From Arthrobacter sp. KBS0702 (GTDB lineage Bacteria > Actinomycetota > Actinomycetes > Actinomycetales > Micrococcaceae): DNA of 64,000 nucleotides. Made by a program: the position numbers and the translations under genes. The stretch is taken from the NCBI RefSeq assembly GCF_005937985.2, contig NZ_CP042172.1, positions 62,001 through 126,000 of the forward strand. The letters are read 5' to 3'. How positions within the stretch are numbered: position 1 is the stretch's first letter; each line of letters starts with the position of its first letter. Under the pieces are notes generated by a model. It was given only the letters and a program-made list of their open reading frames with translations, was not told the DNA's origin and searched no databases. Shown here piece by piece: positions 54,904-63,660 of this stretch.

Positions 54904-54968
54904 GGGGACCGGCCGCGACGTTCGCCGGCCGACGCATTTAAGGCGCATCCCCGGGCCACTGTGATCTG

Positions 54969-56111
54969 ATGGGGGCTATGGAGTCCTCTTCGCGCGAGAC
55001 ATCAGCCCAGACACCAAGCCAGGCAGCCCAGGCCCTCATCAACTGGGAGCTGGCGGCCTCCACGGCGGCGCGGCTGACCCCGGCCGGCCCGTCCCTGGGA
55101 TCCGGGGAGATCGGCGCCGCCGTCGAAAACCTGCGCCTCATGGCGGACATTTCCGTGCCGCACGTCCATGACATCACCGGACTGGAAGCGGCCCGGGACC
55201 TCCGCGACTCCTCCGTCCTGGTGGTGGACCGGGCCTCCTGGGCCAAGGCCAACACCCAGAGCTTCGCCGTGATGCTGCAGCCGGCAATCGAGAAAATGCT
55301 CGAAAGCCGCCGCGGGACCGTGGGCCCGGGCGCGGCCAGCGTCGGCGGCGCGATCACCGGCAGCCAGCTGGGCGCCATCCTGGCCTTCCTCTCCAGCAAG
55401 GTCCTGGGCCAGTACGACCCGTTCTCCGCCCTGGCCACGAACTCCACGGCCCCCGCCGCGGGCCGGCTGCTGCTGGTGGCGCCCAACATCATCTCGGTGG
55501 AACGCGAGCTCAACGTGGCGCCCGAGGACTTCCGGCTCTGGGTGTGCCTGCACGAACAGACCCACCGGGTGCAGTTCGCTGCCGCCCCTTGGCTGCGCCA
55601 CCACATGCTGGACCAGATCGAGGATCTCAGCGCCCACCTGCTGGGTAATGTCGACTCCATCATGGAACGCGCTGCCGCCGCCGCGAAATCGCTCCGGGAC
55701 CGCTCCGCCCCGGGTTCAGCCCCCGGCCGCGGAGCCATCCTGGACCTGCTCCAGGACCCCGAGGAGCGGGCGGCGATCTCCCACCTCACGGCCGTCATGA
55801 GCCTGCTGGAGGGCCACGCAAACGTGGTCATGGATGCCGTCGACGCCAGCATCGTCCCCTCGGTCAAGACCATCCGGCAGCGCTTCAACGCCCGCGGCAA
55901 GGACCGCGGCGCCATCGAGAAGTTCATCCGCAGCCTGCTTGGTCTGGACGCGAAGATGCGGCAGTACAGCGACGGCTCGAAGTTCGTCCGCGAAGTGGTC
56001 GACGCCGCCGGGATGGAAGGCTTCAACCGGGTCTGGGAGTCCGCCGACCACCTCCCCACCGAACCCGAAATCCACGACTCGAAGCTGTGGCTCGAGCGGA
56101 TGGGGCTTTAG
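54969..56111 (+). CDS. Zinc-dependent metalloprotease, DUF2342 / F420-biosynthesis-associated family
   Basis: 380 residues. The zincin motif HEQTH is at 195-199 in LWVCLHEQTHRVQFAA. The conserved LLEGHANVVMDAVD downstream should give the third ligand. Other family segments are MADISVPHVHDITGL, GRLLLVAPNIISVERELNV and FNRVWESADHLPTEPEI. Annotation tools often call it a putative hydrolase or coenzyme F420-associated protein; the substrate is unknown. In actinobacteria it sits between dacB and tilS, as here. An ATG at 54978 with GGGGGCT upstream is a possible shorter start. Confidence 0.88.
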   Translation: MGAMESSSRETSAQTPSQAAQALINWELAASTAARLTPAGPSLGSGEIGAAVENLRLMADISVPHVHDITGLEAARDLRDSSVLVVDRASWAKANTQSFAVMLQPAIEKMLESRRGTVGPGAASVGGAITGSQLGAILAFLSSKVLGQYDPFSALATNSTAPAAGRLLLVAPNIISVERELNVAPEDFRLWVCLHEQTHRVQFAAAPWLRHHMLDQIEDLSAHLLGNVDSIMERAAAAAKSLRDRSAPGSAPGRGAILDLLQDPEERAAISHLTAVMSLLEGHANVVMDAVDASIVPSVKTIRQRFNARGKDRGAIEKFIRSLLGLDAKMRQYSDGSKFVREVVDAAGMEGFNRVWESADHLPTEPEIHDSKLWLERMGL

Positions 56112-56116
56112 TCCGC

Positions 56117-57247
56117 GTGCCTGCCCCCACCCAACCGGGCCAGCCGGCGGTTCCCGGCGGACGACGCCGGCCCGGCCGGCTCGCGCCCGTCGTCGGCAAG
56201 GCGCGGAAAATGCTGCAGGACGCCCTCGCCGACGCCGGCTACCCCGCGCGGGTCCTCGTGGCCTGCAGCGGCGGGCCCGACTCGCTCGCGCTTGCCGCCG
56301 TCGCCGCCTACTTCGCCCGCCGCGGCCACGTCGACGGGCATCCCGTCGCTGTCGGCGCCGTCGTGGTGGACCACCAGTTGCAGCCCGGCTCCGCCGGCGT
56401 CGCCGCCGCGGCGGCCACGGCATTGCGGGAGCTGGGACTCGCGCCGGTCCAGGTCAGGGTCGTTGACGTCGCCCCCACCGGGATGGGCCCGGAAGCCGCC
56501 GCCCGGGACGCCCGGCACGCGGCCCTCGAGGCGTGCGCCGACGACACCGGCGCCTCGGCCATCCTGCTGGGCCACACCCTGGACGACCAGGCCGAACAGG
56601 TCCTGCTGGGCCTGGCCCGCGGCTCTGGAACCCGCTCGCTGGCCGGGATGCGGCCGGTCCGCGGACGCCTGCTGCGGCCGTTCCTGGGCCTGCGCCGGGC
56701 CGAGACGCTGGAAATCTGCTCCGTCGAGGGACTGGATCCGTGGCATGACCCCAGCAATGAGGACCCCTCGTTTGCGCGGTCCCGGACCCGGGTCCAGGTG
56801 TTGCCGATGCTGGAGGAGAAGCTCGGCCCGGGGGTTGCCGAGTCGCTGGCCAGGACGGCGTCGATCCTGCAGCTCGACGCCGACTACCTCGAGGATGTGG
56901 CCAGCGACACCTTTGACCGGCTGCAGGAGCGCACCGGCACGGAGCTCAGCCTGCCCGAGGCCGCGTTGCGCGACCTGGCGCCGGCGATCAGGTTCCGGGT
57001 GATCGCCAAGGCGGCCGCCGCCGTCGGAGGCCAACAACCCAGCTACCAGCGGCTGCTGGCCGCCGAAGCCCTGCTGCGCCGGCAGGGATCCGCCGGGCCG
57101 GTGGAGCTGCCCGGCGGCGTAAGCGTCTACCGCCTCTCCCTCGCCCAGCTGACCGAGGCGGGGCAGTCCGGCGCGGGCGGCGTTCCCCGCGAGGGCGCCC
57201 GCTGTGGGAAGCTTGTATTCCGGCCTCAAAAACCGCCCCAAAATTAG
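56117..57247 (+). CDS. tilS: tRNA(Ile)-lysidine synthase
   Basis: 376 residues. The PP-loop SGGPDS is at 51-56, followed by [38 protein letters not shown] and [16 protein letters not shown], then [21 protein letters not shown]. It converts C34 of tRNA-Ile(CAU) to lysidine. The chain is as short as other actinobacterial TilS proteins and lacks the extended C-terminal domain of E. coli. I choose the GTG at 56117, five bases after the metalloprotease stop; the open frame extends to 56087. Confidence 0.93.
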   Translation: MPAPTQPGQPAVPGGRRRPGRLAPVVGKARKMLQDALADAGYPARVLVACSGGPDSLALAAVAAYFARRGHVDGHPVAVGAVVVDHQLQPGSAGVAAAAATALRELGLAPVQVRVVDVAPTGMGPEAAARDARHAALEACADDTGASAILLGHTLDDQAEQVLLGLARGSGTRSLAGMRPVRGRLLRPFLGLRRAETLEICSVEGLDPWHDPSNEDPSFARSRTRVQVLPMLEEKLGPGVAESLARTASILQLDADYLEDVASDTFDRLQERTGTELSLPEAALRDLAPAIRFRVIAKAAAAVGGQQPSYQRLLAAEALLRRQGSAGPVELPGGVSVYRLSLAQLTEAGQSGAGGVPREGARCGKLVFRPQKPPQN

Positions 57248-57276
57248 TCGCACCCGCATCTACACAGGAGCCATTG

Positions 57277-57828
57277 GTGGATTCAAACGACGTCCAGGCA
57301 GACCTCAAGCACGTTCTCTACTCCAAGGAGCAGATCCAGTCCCGGATCACTGAACTCGCTGCCCAGATCGACAAGGACTACGAAGGCCGCGATCTGCTGA
57401 TCGTCGGTGTGCTCAAGGGTGCGGTCATGGTCATGGCCGACCTGGCCCGTGCACTGCACAGCCACGTCTCGATGGACTGGATGGCCGTCTCCTCCTACGG
57501 CTCCGGCACCCAGTCCTCCGGCGTGGTCCGCATCCTCAAGGACCTCGACACCGACCTGATGGGCAAGGACGTCCTGATCGTCGAGGACATCATCGACTCC
57601 GGGCTCACGCTCTCGTGGCTCAAGACCAACCTGGAGTCCCGCGGCCCGGCCTCGGTGGAGATCTGCACCGCGTTCCGCAAGCCCACCGCCGCGAAGGTCC
57701 AGATCGACGTCAAGTACGTCGGTTACGACATCCCCAACGAATTCGTCGTCGGCTACGGCCTGGACTACGCCGAAAAGTACCGCAACCTCGACTTCGTCGG
57801 CACCCTCGCGCCGCACGTCTACGAGTAA
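57277..57828 (+). CDS. hpt: Hypoxanthine phosphoribosyltransferase
   Basis: 183 residues. It salvages hypoxanthine and guanine with PRPP. The PRPP-binding signature is [54 protein letters not shown] and [18 protein letters not shown] are also typical. The GTG at 57277 is six bases from AGGAG; a TTG one codon earlier is too close to it. It follows tilS by 29 bases. Confidence 0.96.
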   Translation: MDSNDVQADLKHVLYSKEQIQSRITELAAQIDKDYEGRDLLIVGVLKGAVMVMADLARALHSHVSMDWMAVSSYGSGTQSSGVVRILKDLDTDLMGKDVLIVEDIIDSGLTLSWLKTNLESRGPASVEICTAFRKPTAAKVQIDVKYVGYDIPNEFVVGYGLDYAEKYRNLDFVGTLAPHVYE

Positions 57829-58010
57829 ACCCGCGACTGCCCGGCGGCTTCCCTCCGGCCCGGCGGCGGGTCAGTTCTGCACCCGCACAGCCCTCCGCTA
57901 CGCCGACAGGGAACTTTTAGCCTTGACCGTGCGTGAGTCACTGCGACGGTGTATAGCTAGAACCTGACGCAGCACCCACGCGCGCAGATCGGTCGCCGTG
58001 CAGCACTACC

Positions 58011-58041
58011 AGGAGGGACGGGGCCAGCCCCCGATCAGATG
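58011..58041 (+). promoter_or_regulatory. Shine-Dalgarno with intervening hairpin before ftsH
   Basis: AGGAGG (58011-58016) is 22 bases from the ATG at 58039, too far for normal initiation. GGGG (58020-58023) and CCCC (58028-58031) can pair around CCAG, and folding that hairpin leaves about ten unpaired bases. There is no alternative in-frame start nearer the site. The 210 bases between hpt and ftsH hold no gene; TTGACC (57923) and TATAGC (57952) are there, but at an unusual 23-base spacing. Confidence 0.6.
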
Positions 58042-60105
58042 AAAGCTAAGAGTTTCTTCAAGGGCCCGGGCATCTGGATTGTCGTTGTTATCGGCATGCT
58101 CCTGCTGGCCTTTGCCACCCTGGCCCCGGGCGGCTCGGCCCGCATCGACACGGACAAGGGCCTGGCGCTGTTGACCGACGGCGGCAAGGTCGAGCAGGCC
58201 AAGATCTTCGACGCCGAGAACCGCGTGGACCTGGTCCTGAAGGACAACCTGCAGGTCGACGGGCAGGACAAGGGCAAGAACGTCCAGTTCTACTTCGTCA
58301 ACGCCCGTGCGCAGGATGTCGTCAAGGCCGTGACCGACGCCAAGCCGCCGAGCGGCTTCACCGACCAGCCGGTCGAGACCAACTGGTTCTCCGGCCTGTT
58401 CTCCCTGCTGGTCCCGGTACTGCTGCTGGGCGTGCTGTTCTGGTTCCTGCTCTCCCGGATGCAGGGCGGCGGCTCCAAGGTCATGCAGTTCGGCAAGTCC
58501 AAGGCCAAAATGGTCAACAAGGATATGCCGCAGGTGACCTTCAGCGACGTCGCCGGCGCCGACGAGGCCGTCGAGGAACTCGAAGAAATCAAGGAATTCC
58601 TCCAGGAACCGGCGAAGTTCCAGGCCGTGGGCGCCAAAATCCCCAAGGGCGTGCTGCTGTACGGCCCTCCCGGTACCGGCAAGACCTTGCTGGCCCGTGC
58701 CGTCGCAGGCGAGGCAGGCGTTCCCTTCTTCTCGATCTCCGGCTCCGACTTCGTTGAAATGTTCGTCGGCGTGGGCGCGTCCCGTGTCCGCGACCTGTTC
58801 GAGCAGGCAAAGGCCAACGCGCCGGCCATCATCTTCGTGGACGAGATCGACGCCGTCGGACGGCACCGCGGTGCCGGCATCGGCGGCGGCAACGATGAAC
58901 GCGAGCAGACCCTCAACCAGCTCCTGGTTGAAATGGACGGCTTCGACGTCAAGACCAACGTCATCCTGATCGCTGCCACCAACCGCCCCGACGTGCTCGA
59001 TCCCGCGCTGCTCCGCCCGGGCCGCTTCGACCGCCAGATCTCCGTCGAGGCCCCGGACTTGATCGGCCGCGACCAGATCCTGAAGGTCCACGCCAAGGGC
59101 AAGCCGATGGCTCCCGGCGTCGACCTGCGGGCCGTTGCCAAGAAGACCCCGGGTTACACCGGTGCGGACCTGGCCAACGTCCTCAACGAGGCCGCCCTGC
59201 TGACCGCCCGCTCGAACGCCAACCTGATCGATGACCGCGCGCTCGACGAGGCCATCGACCGCGTGATGGCCGGCCCGCAGAAGCGCAGCCGAGTGATGAA
59301 GGAACACGAGCGCAAAGTCACCGCCTACCACGAGGGCGGCCACGCCCTGGTCGCGGCGGCGCTGCGCAACTCGGCCCCCGTCACCAAGATCACCATCCTG
59401 CCGCGCGGCCGCGCCCTCGGCTACACCATGGTGGTTCCGGAGAACGACAAGTACTCCGTGACCCGCAACGAACTGCTTGACCAGATGGCCTACGCCATGG
59501 GCGGCCGGGTGGCCGAGGAACTCGTCTTCCACGACCCCTCCACCGGTGCGTCCAACGACATCGAGAAGGCCACCGGGATCGCCCGCAAGATGGTCACCGA
59601 GTTCGGCATGAGTGAGCGCGTCGGCGCCGTGCGCCTCGGCCAGGGCGGCGGGGAGCCGTTCCTGGGCCGCGACGCCGGCCACGAGCGCAACTACTCGGAC
59701 CAGATCGCCTACGTCGTGGATGAGGAGGTGCGCCGCCTGATCGAGGGTGCGCACGACGAGGCCTACGCCATCCTGACCGAGAACCGCGACGTCCTGGACC
59801 AGCTGGCGCTCGAGTTGCTGGAACGCGAAACCCTGAACCAGCAGGAGATCGCCCACGTCTTCACGAACATCCGCAAGCGCGACTTCCGCGAGATCTGGCT
59901 CTCCAAGGAAAGCCGGCCGATCCAGGCCGTCGGCCCGGTGGAGTCCCGCCGCGAGAAGGCCGAGCGGGAGGCCCAGGAGGAAGCCAAGGAGGCCCGGCTC
60001 GAAGAACCGCTGGACGCCCTGCCCCCGCACGCCCAGGGCGTCCCCGGACAGGAGCCCTTCCAGGGCGGGGTGACGGATCTGGGGCCTGACGGCCATCCCG
60101 GCTAG
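58039..60105 (+). CDS. ftsH: ATP-dependent zinc metalloprotease FtsH
   Basis: 688 residues. Two transmembrane helices (about 11-29 and 116-136) flank an extracytoplasmic loop. The AAA domain has Walker A GPPGTGKT (near 209), Walker [18 protein letters not shown], the pore FVEMFVGVG and the second region of homology ([20 protein letters not shown]). The protease site is HEGGH (431-435). It degrades misfolded membrane proteins and short-lived regulators. The acidic/Arg-rich C-terminus is a variable tail. The translation signal is unusual (see the hairpin entry). Confidence 0.97.
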   Translation: MKAKSFFKGPGIWIVVVIGMLLLAFATLAPGGSARIDTDKGLALLTDGGKVEQAKIFDAENRVDLVLKDNLQVDGQDKGKNVQFYFVNARAQDVVKAVTDAKPPSGFTDQPVETNWFSGLFSLLVPVLLLGVLFWFLLSRMQGGGSKVMQFGKSKAKMVNKDMPQVTFSDVAGADEAVEELEEIKEFLQEPAKFQAVGAKIPKGVLLYGPPGTGKTLLARAVAGEAGVPFFSISGSDFVEMFVGVGASRVRDLFEQAKANAPAIIFVDEIDAVGRHRGAGIGGGNDEREQTLNQLLVEMDGFDVKTNVILIAATNRPDVLDPALLRPGRFDRQISVEAPDLIGRDQILKVHAKGKPMAPGVDLRAVAKKTPGYTGADLANVLNEAALLTARSNANLIDDRALDEAIDRVMAGPQKRSRVMKEHERKVTAYHEGGHALVAAALRNSAPVTKITILPRGRALGYTMVVPENDKYSVTRNELLDQMAYAMGGRVAEELVFHDPSTGASNDIEKATGIARKMVTEFGMSERVGAVRLGQGGGEPFLGRDAGHERNYSDQIAYVVDEEVRRLIEGAHDEAYAILTENRDVLDQLALELLERETLNQQEIAHVFTNIRKRDFREIWLSKESRPIQAVGPVESRREKAEREAQEEAKEARLEEPLDALPPHAQGVPGQEPFQGGVTDLGPDGHPG

Positions 60106-60108
60106 GCT
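60103..60108 (+). promoter_or_regulatory. Candidate leaderless -10 for the fol operon, overlapping the ftsH stop
   Basis: TAGGCT begins with the TAG stop codon of ftsH and ends six bases before the GTG of folE. No ribosome site lies in the nine-base gap, which supports an internal leaderless promoter for folE-folP-folB-folK. Confidence 0.45.
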
Positions 60109-60114
60109 TCTTCT

Positions 60115-60768
60115 GTGACTTCCTACTTCGACGACGACGACGTTCCCGCCACCGCCGCCCCCCTCCCCTCGGACGGGGCGGCGGCCGACGGCCGGGACGG
60201 CACCAAGGTCGACCGCCCGCGGATCCAGGCGGCGGTCCGCGAGATCCTGCTCGCCATCGGCGAAGACCCGGACCGCAGCGGCCTGCTGGACACCCCGAAG
60301 CGGGTGGCCAAGGCCTACGCGGAGATGTTCGCCGGCCTGCACCACGACCCGGCGGAGATCCTCGCGACCACCTTTGACCTGGACCACGAGGAACTGGTCC
60401 TGGTCAAGGACATCCCGTTCTACTCGACCTGCGAGCACCACCTGGTGCCGTTCCACGGGGTGGCCCACGTCGGCTACATCCCCTCGCACGACGGCAAGGT
60501 CACCGGGCTGAGCAAGCTGGCCCGGCTGGTGGACATGTTCGCCCGCCGCCCGCAGGTCCAGGAACGCCTCACCACCCAGATCGTCGAGGCTCTGACCACA
60601 CACCTGAAGCCGCGCGGCGCGATCGTCGTGATCGAATGCGAACACCTGTGCATGTCCATGCGCGGCATCCGCAAGCCCGGCGCGAGGACCGTCACCAGTG
60701 CGGTTCGCGGGCAACTGCATGACCCGGCCACCCGCGCCGAAGCCATGAGCCTCATCCTCGGAAGGTAA
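60115..60768 (+). CDS. folE: GTP cyclohydrolase I
   Basis: 217 residues. The N-terminal 40 residues are acidic and variable. The enzyme domain has [20 protein letters not shown], the zinc site [33 protein letters not shown] and [12 protein letters not shown] with the other zinc ligands. It makes 7,8-dihydroneopterin triphosphate, the first step of folate synthesis. It is the first gene of the fol group, nine bases after ftsH. Confidence 0.96.
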   Translation: MTSYFDDDDVPATAAPLPSDGAAADGRDGTKVDRPRIQAAVREILLAIGEDPDRSGLLDTPKRVAKAYAEMFAGLHHDPAEILATTFDLDHEELVLVKDIPFYSTCEHHLVPFHGVAHVGYIPSHDGKVTGLSKLARLVDMFARRPQVQERLTTQIVEALTTHLKPRGAIVVIECEHLCMSMRGIRKPGARTVTSAVRGQLHDPATRAEAMSLILGR

Positions 60769-60778
60769 GAAAAGCACT

Positions 60779-61726
60779 ATGGACACCCTCGCCGCAGCCC
60801 CCGGAACCGGACCTGCCACCTCGCCGCTGCCCGTGCTGCGCAAGCCGCGCCCGGCCGCGAGCTTCAAGGACCTGCCCACGGACCGGACGCTCGTGATGGG
60901 GATCCTGAACGTCACCCCGGATTCGTTCAGCGACGGCGGCAAGCACGCGACGTCGGACACCGCCGTCGCCGCCGGCCTGCGGATGTTTTACGCAGGCGCG
61001 GACATCATCGACGTCGGCGGCGAATCCACCCGCCCCGGCGCCGCCGAAGTCAGCGTCGCGGAGGAGCAGCGCCGGGTGCTGCCGGTGATCGAGGCCCTGG
61101 TCAAGGCCGGCGCGCTGGTCAGCATCGACACCACGCATGCCGCCACCGCCGAGGCGGCGCTGGCAGCGGGGGCCACGATCATCAACGACGTCTCCGGCCT
61201 CACGATCGAGCCTGAGATGATCGAGCTCGTGGCGCGCAGCAAGGCGCCCTACATCCTCACGCACCGCCGCGGCGACGCCAGCACCATGGACTCGCTGACC
61301 GACTACCGTGACGTGGCCCGCGACGTCGCCGCCGAACTCGCCGGCGTCCGTGACAAGCTCTACGCTGCCGGCGCCACCCCGGAGCAGATCATCGTTGATC
61401 CCGGCCTGGGCTTCGCCAAGAACGAGGCGCAGAACTGGGAACTGCTGCAGGACCTGGACGTGCTGCAGGCCATGGGGCACAAGGTCCTCGTCGCGGCGTC
61501 CCGGAAACGCTTCCTGGGCAGCCTGCTGACCGTCGCCGGCAAGTCCGCCCCGCCGCAGGAGCGGGACGCGGCCACCGCCGCCGTGACCGCCATCAGCGCC
61601 TTCCGCGGCGCCTGGGCCGTCCGCGTGCACGACGTCGGCCCCAGCCTTGACGCCGTCAAGGTCGCCGCCCGCATCGCCCCGGCGGCCGGCCCGTCGCCGG
61701 TCCCCGCCGCGCCCGGCAACGGCTGA
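60779..61726 (+). CDS. folP: Dihydropteroate synthase
   Basis: 315 residues. It joins p-aminobenzoate to dihydropterin pyrophosphate and is the sulfonamide target. Signatures are MGILNVTPDSFSDGG, DIIDVGGESTRPGA, VSIDTTHAATAEAAL, IINDVSGL, ILTHRRGD, IIVDPGLGFAKN and VLVAASRKRFLG. A 35-residue N-terminal extension precedes the barrel. It starts ten bases after folE with a GGAAGG site overlapping the folE stop region. Confidence 0.96.
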   Translation: MDTLAAAPGTGPATSPLPVLRKPRPAASFKDLPTDRTLVMGILNVTPDSFSDGGKHATSDTAVAAGLRMFYAGADIIDVGGESTRPGAAEVSVAEEQRRVLPVIEALVKAGALVSIDTTHAATAEAALAAGATIINDVSGLTIEPEMIELVARSKAPYILTHRRGDASTMDSLTDYRDVARDVAAELAGVRDKLYAAGATPEQIIVDPGLGFAKNEAQNWELLQDLDVLQAMGHKVLVAASRKRFLGSLLTVAGKSAPPQERDAATAAVTAISAFRGAWAVRVHDVGPSLDAVKVAARIAPAAGPSPVPAAPGNG

Positions 61727-61735
61727 CCGGCAGCC

Positions 61736-62095
61736 ATGGACCGGATCACGCTCAGCGGTGTCACCGCCATCGGGCACCACGGGGTGTTCGACTTCGAACG
61801 CCGGGACGGGCAGCCGTTCGTCGTCGACGCGGTGCTGCACCTGGACTTCAGCAAGGCCGCGGCGTCCGACGACGTCCTGGACACAGCGCATTACGGCGAG
61901 GTGGCCGGCTGCATCCGCGGCTGGATCACCGGCACGCCGCTGAACCTGATCGAGGCCCTCGCCGTCCGGATCGCGGAGGATGTGTTGCGGCGCTTCCCGG
62001 TGGCGGCCGTGGACATCACGGTGCACAAACCCCAGGCCCCGATCGAGGTCGACTTCGGCGATGTGTCCGTCAGCGTGCACCGGGACCGGCAATGA
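61736..62095 (+). CDS. folB: Dihydroneopterin aldolase
   Basis: 119 residues. It cleaves dihydroneopterin to hydroxymethyl-dihydropterin and glycolaldehyde. It begins DRITLSGVTAIGHHGVFDFE, where the GxHGV motif forms the pterin pocket, and has LDTAHYGEVAGCI, the catalytic glutamate region LIEALAVRIAEDVL and ITVHKPQAPI with the catalytic lysine. It follows folP by nine bases. Confidence 0.95.
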   Translation: MDRITLSGVTAIGHHGVFDFERRDGQPFVVDAVLHLDFSKAAASDDVLDTAHYGEVAGCIRGWITGTPLNLIEALAVRIAEDVLRRFPVAAVDITVHKPQAPIEVDFGDVSVSVHRDRQ

Positions 62096-62646
62096 GCGCC
62101 CAGGCCGCCGCCTACACGCGGGCCGTGATTGCCCTTGGCAGCAACCTGGGGGCCCGCAACGACACCCTTTCCGCGGCGGTAGCCGACCTTGTCGACCCGC
62201 CGGAAGTGCGGCTGTTGGCCATTTCGCCGATCGTGCAAACGAAGGCCGTGGGCGGCCCCGCCAACCAGCCGGATTTCCTGAACATGGTGATCGCCGTGGA
62301 GACCTCACTGTCCCCGGAGGAGCTGCTGCGGCACTGCCACGCGGTGGAGCAGAAGCACCTGCGGGTCCGCGAGGTCCGCTGGGGCCCGCGCACCCTCGAC
62401 GTTGACATCATCACCTACGGTGACCTGGTGAGCTCCGACCCTGAGCTCACCCTCCCGCACCCGCGGGCCGCGGAACGCGCCTTCGTGCTGTACCCGTGGT
62501 CCCTGATCGACCCCGCCGCCGAGCTCAACGGCGAACGCGTGGGCGAGCTGGCCGCCAGGGCTGCCGATTTCCCGGACCTCGTGCCCTTCGACGGCTTCGA
62601 AGACCTCAGCGGCGCGACCGGGGCGGGAGCGGTGGAGGCTCCGTGA
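62092..62646 (+). CDS. folK: Hydroxymethyl-dihydropterin pyrophosphokinase
   Basis: 184 residues. It transfers pyrophosphate from ATP to hydroxymethyl-dihydropterin, giving the FolP substrate. IALGSNLGARNDTLSAAV, PDFLNMVIAVET, the kinase signature RWGPRTLDVDIITYGD and LPHPRAAERAFVLYPW are all present. It overlaps folB by four bases (ATGA). Confidence 0.95.
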   Translation: MSAQAAAYTRAVIALGSNLGARNDTLSAAVADLVDPPEVRLLAISPIVQTKAVGGPANQPDFLNMVIAVETSLSPEELLRHCHAVEQKHLRVREVRWGPRTLDVDIITYGDLVSSDPELTLPHPRAAERAFVLYPWSLIDPAAELNGERVGELAARAADFPDLVPFDGFEDLSGATGAGAVEAP

Positions 62647-63167
62647 AGCTGACCAACCCCCTCGTGCTGCTCGTGATCGGCGTCGGACTCGCCGCCGCGG
62701 GCTGGTTCGCCACCCTGCTGGCCAGCCGCTACAGCCTGGCGACCCCGGTGCTGCCGCTGACCGGCCTGGTCACCATGGGCGTGATCGTGGTCCTCACCCT
62801 GGTCCTCGGGATCCGTGTGCTGCGCTGGCGCAACGGCAAGAAGAAGAAAATGCTCAACCCGATCCTCGCCGCCTGGACCCTGGTCCTCGCCCAGGCCTGC
62901 GCCTACACCGGCGCCATGCTGCTGGGCTGGCACGCCGGGATCTTCCTGGACCAGTTGCGGCTGTGGAATGTGCGCAGCGGGCAGGCCATTACCTGGCAGA
63001 CGCTCGTCATGGCCGGCGGCGGCCTCGCCATGATTGTGGTGGGCCTGGTGGTGGAGCGGTTCTGCCGTATTCCGCCCGAGGACGGCGACGCCGAGGGGAC
63101 CCCGGGGTTGCAGGGGAAGCGCGGCAAACCGAAGGCGGAAGGCGAGTATGCGTACCGAGGCGATTGA
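62643..63167 (+). CDS. DUF3180 domain-containing membrane protein
   Basis: 174 residues with four predicted helices (about 6-24, 34-56, 73-95, 118-138). The signatures are ACAYTGAMLLGWHAGI and GLVVERFCRIPPED, characteristic of DUF3180. The gene is regularly placed after folK in actinobacteria. The function is unknown. The GTG overlaps folK by four bases. Confidence 0.88.
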   Translation: MKLTNPLVLLVIGVGLAAAGWFATLLASRYSLATPVLPLTGLVTMGVIVVLTLVLGIRVLRWRNGKKKKMLNPILAAWTLVLAQACAYTGAMLLGWHAGIFLDQLRLWNVRSGQAITWQTLVMAGGGLAMIVVGLVVERFCRIPPEDGDAEGTPGLQGKRGKPKAEGEYAYRGD

Positions 63168-63660
63168 CCCGCCGGGCGTGGCATGGTTGCGGGTCTCACC
63201 GAAGTACGTCACGGTGCGGGTCGTCGGCTGGGCGCTGGCGAACCTCGTCGCCGTCGCGGTGCTGTGCCTGCCGCTTGTGCTGGTCCTGACCGGTGCGTGG
63301 GCGTGGCCGCCGCTGTGGCTCGCCGTAGCCGTCCCCGCCGCAGCCTTCCTGCTGGCCCTCTGGCGCCTGGTGCTGATACCGCGCCAGGTCCGGTCCATCG
63401 GCTACGCCGAACGCGAGGATGACCTGCTGATCCGCCGCGGAATCTTCTTCCAGCGCACCCTCGTGGTGCCTTACGGGCGGATGCAGTACGTCGACATCGG
63501 CGCCGGGCCGGTGGAACGCGGCCTGGGCCTGTGCACCGTCAAGCTCCACACCGCTTCGGCGGGGACCAGCGCGGAGATCCCCGGCCTGCCCGCCGGGGAA
63601 GGAGCGCGGCTGCGCGAACAGCTCTCCGCCCGCGGCGAGGCCCGGCTGGCCGGACTGTGA
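63148..63660 (+). CDS. PH domain-containing membrane protein (YdbS-like)
   Basis: 170 residues. Two transmembrane helices (about 26-47 and 52-74) precede a bacterial PH (bPH2) domain, with GYAEREDDLLIRRGIFFQRT, VVPYGRMQYVDIGAGPVERG and LGLCTVKLHTAS. Such proteins work in pairs with a larger multi-PH protein, encoded just downstream. In Bacillus the YdbST pair affects resistance to a bacteriocin; the role here is unknown. The ATG overlaps the DUF3180 gene by 20 bases; GGAAGGCGAG lies before it. Confidence 0.87.
   Translation: MRTEAIDPPGVAWLRVSPKYVTVRVVGWALANLVAVAVLCLPLVLVLTGAWAWPPLWLAVAVPAAAFLLALWRLVLIPRQVRSIGYAEREDDLLIRRGIFFQRTLVVPYGRMQYVDIGAGPVERGLGLCTVKLHTASAGTSAEIPGLPAGEGARLREQLSARGEARLAGL

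Noticed and set aside
57923..57957. Classical sigma-70 promoter for ftsH
   Set aside because: TTGACC and TATAGC are 23 bases apart, too far for a standard promoter; no better pair was found.
58006..60960. 984-codon open frame antisense to ftsH and folE
   Set aside because: It is a GC3-driven shadow of two certain genes; its translation is low-complexity His/Gly/Leu-rich sequence with no domain.
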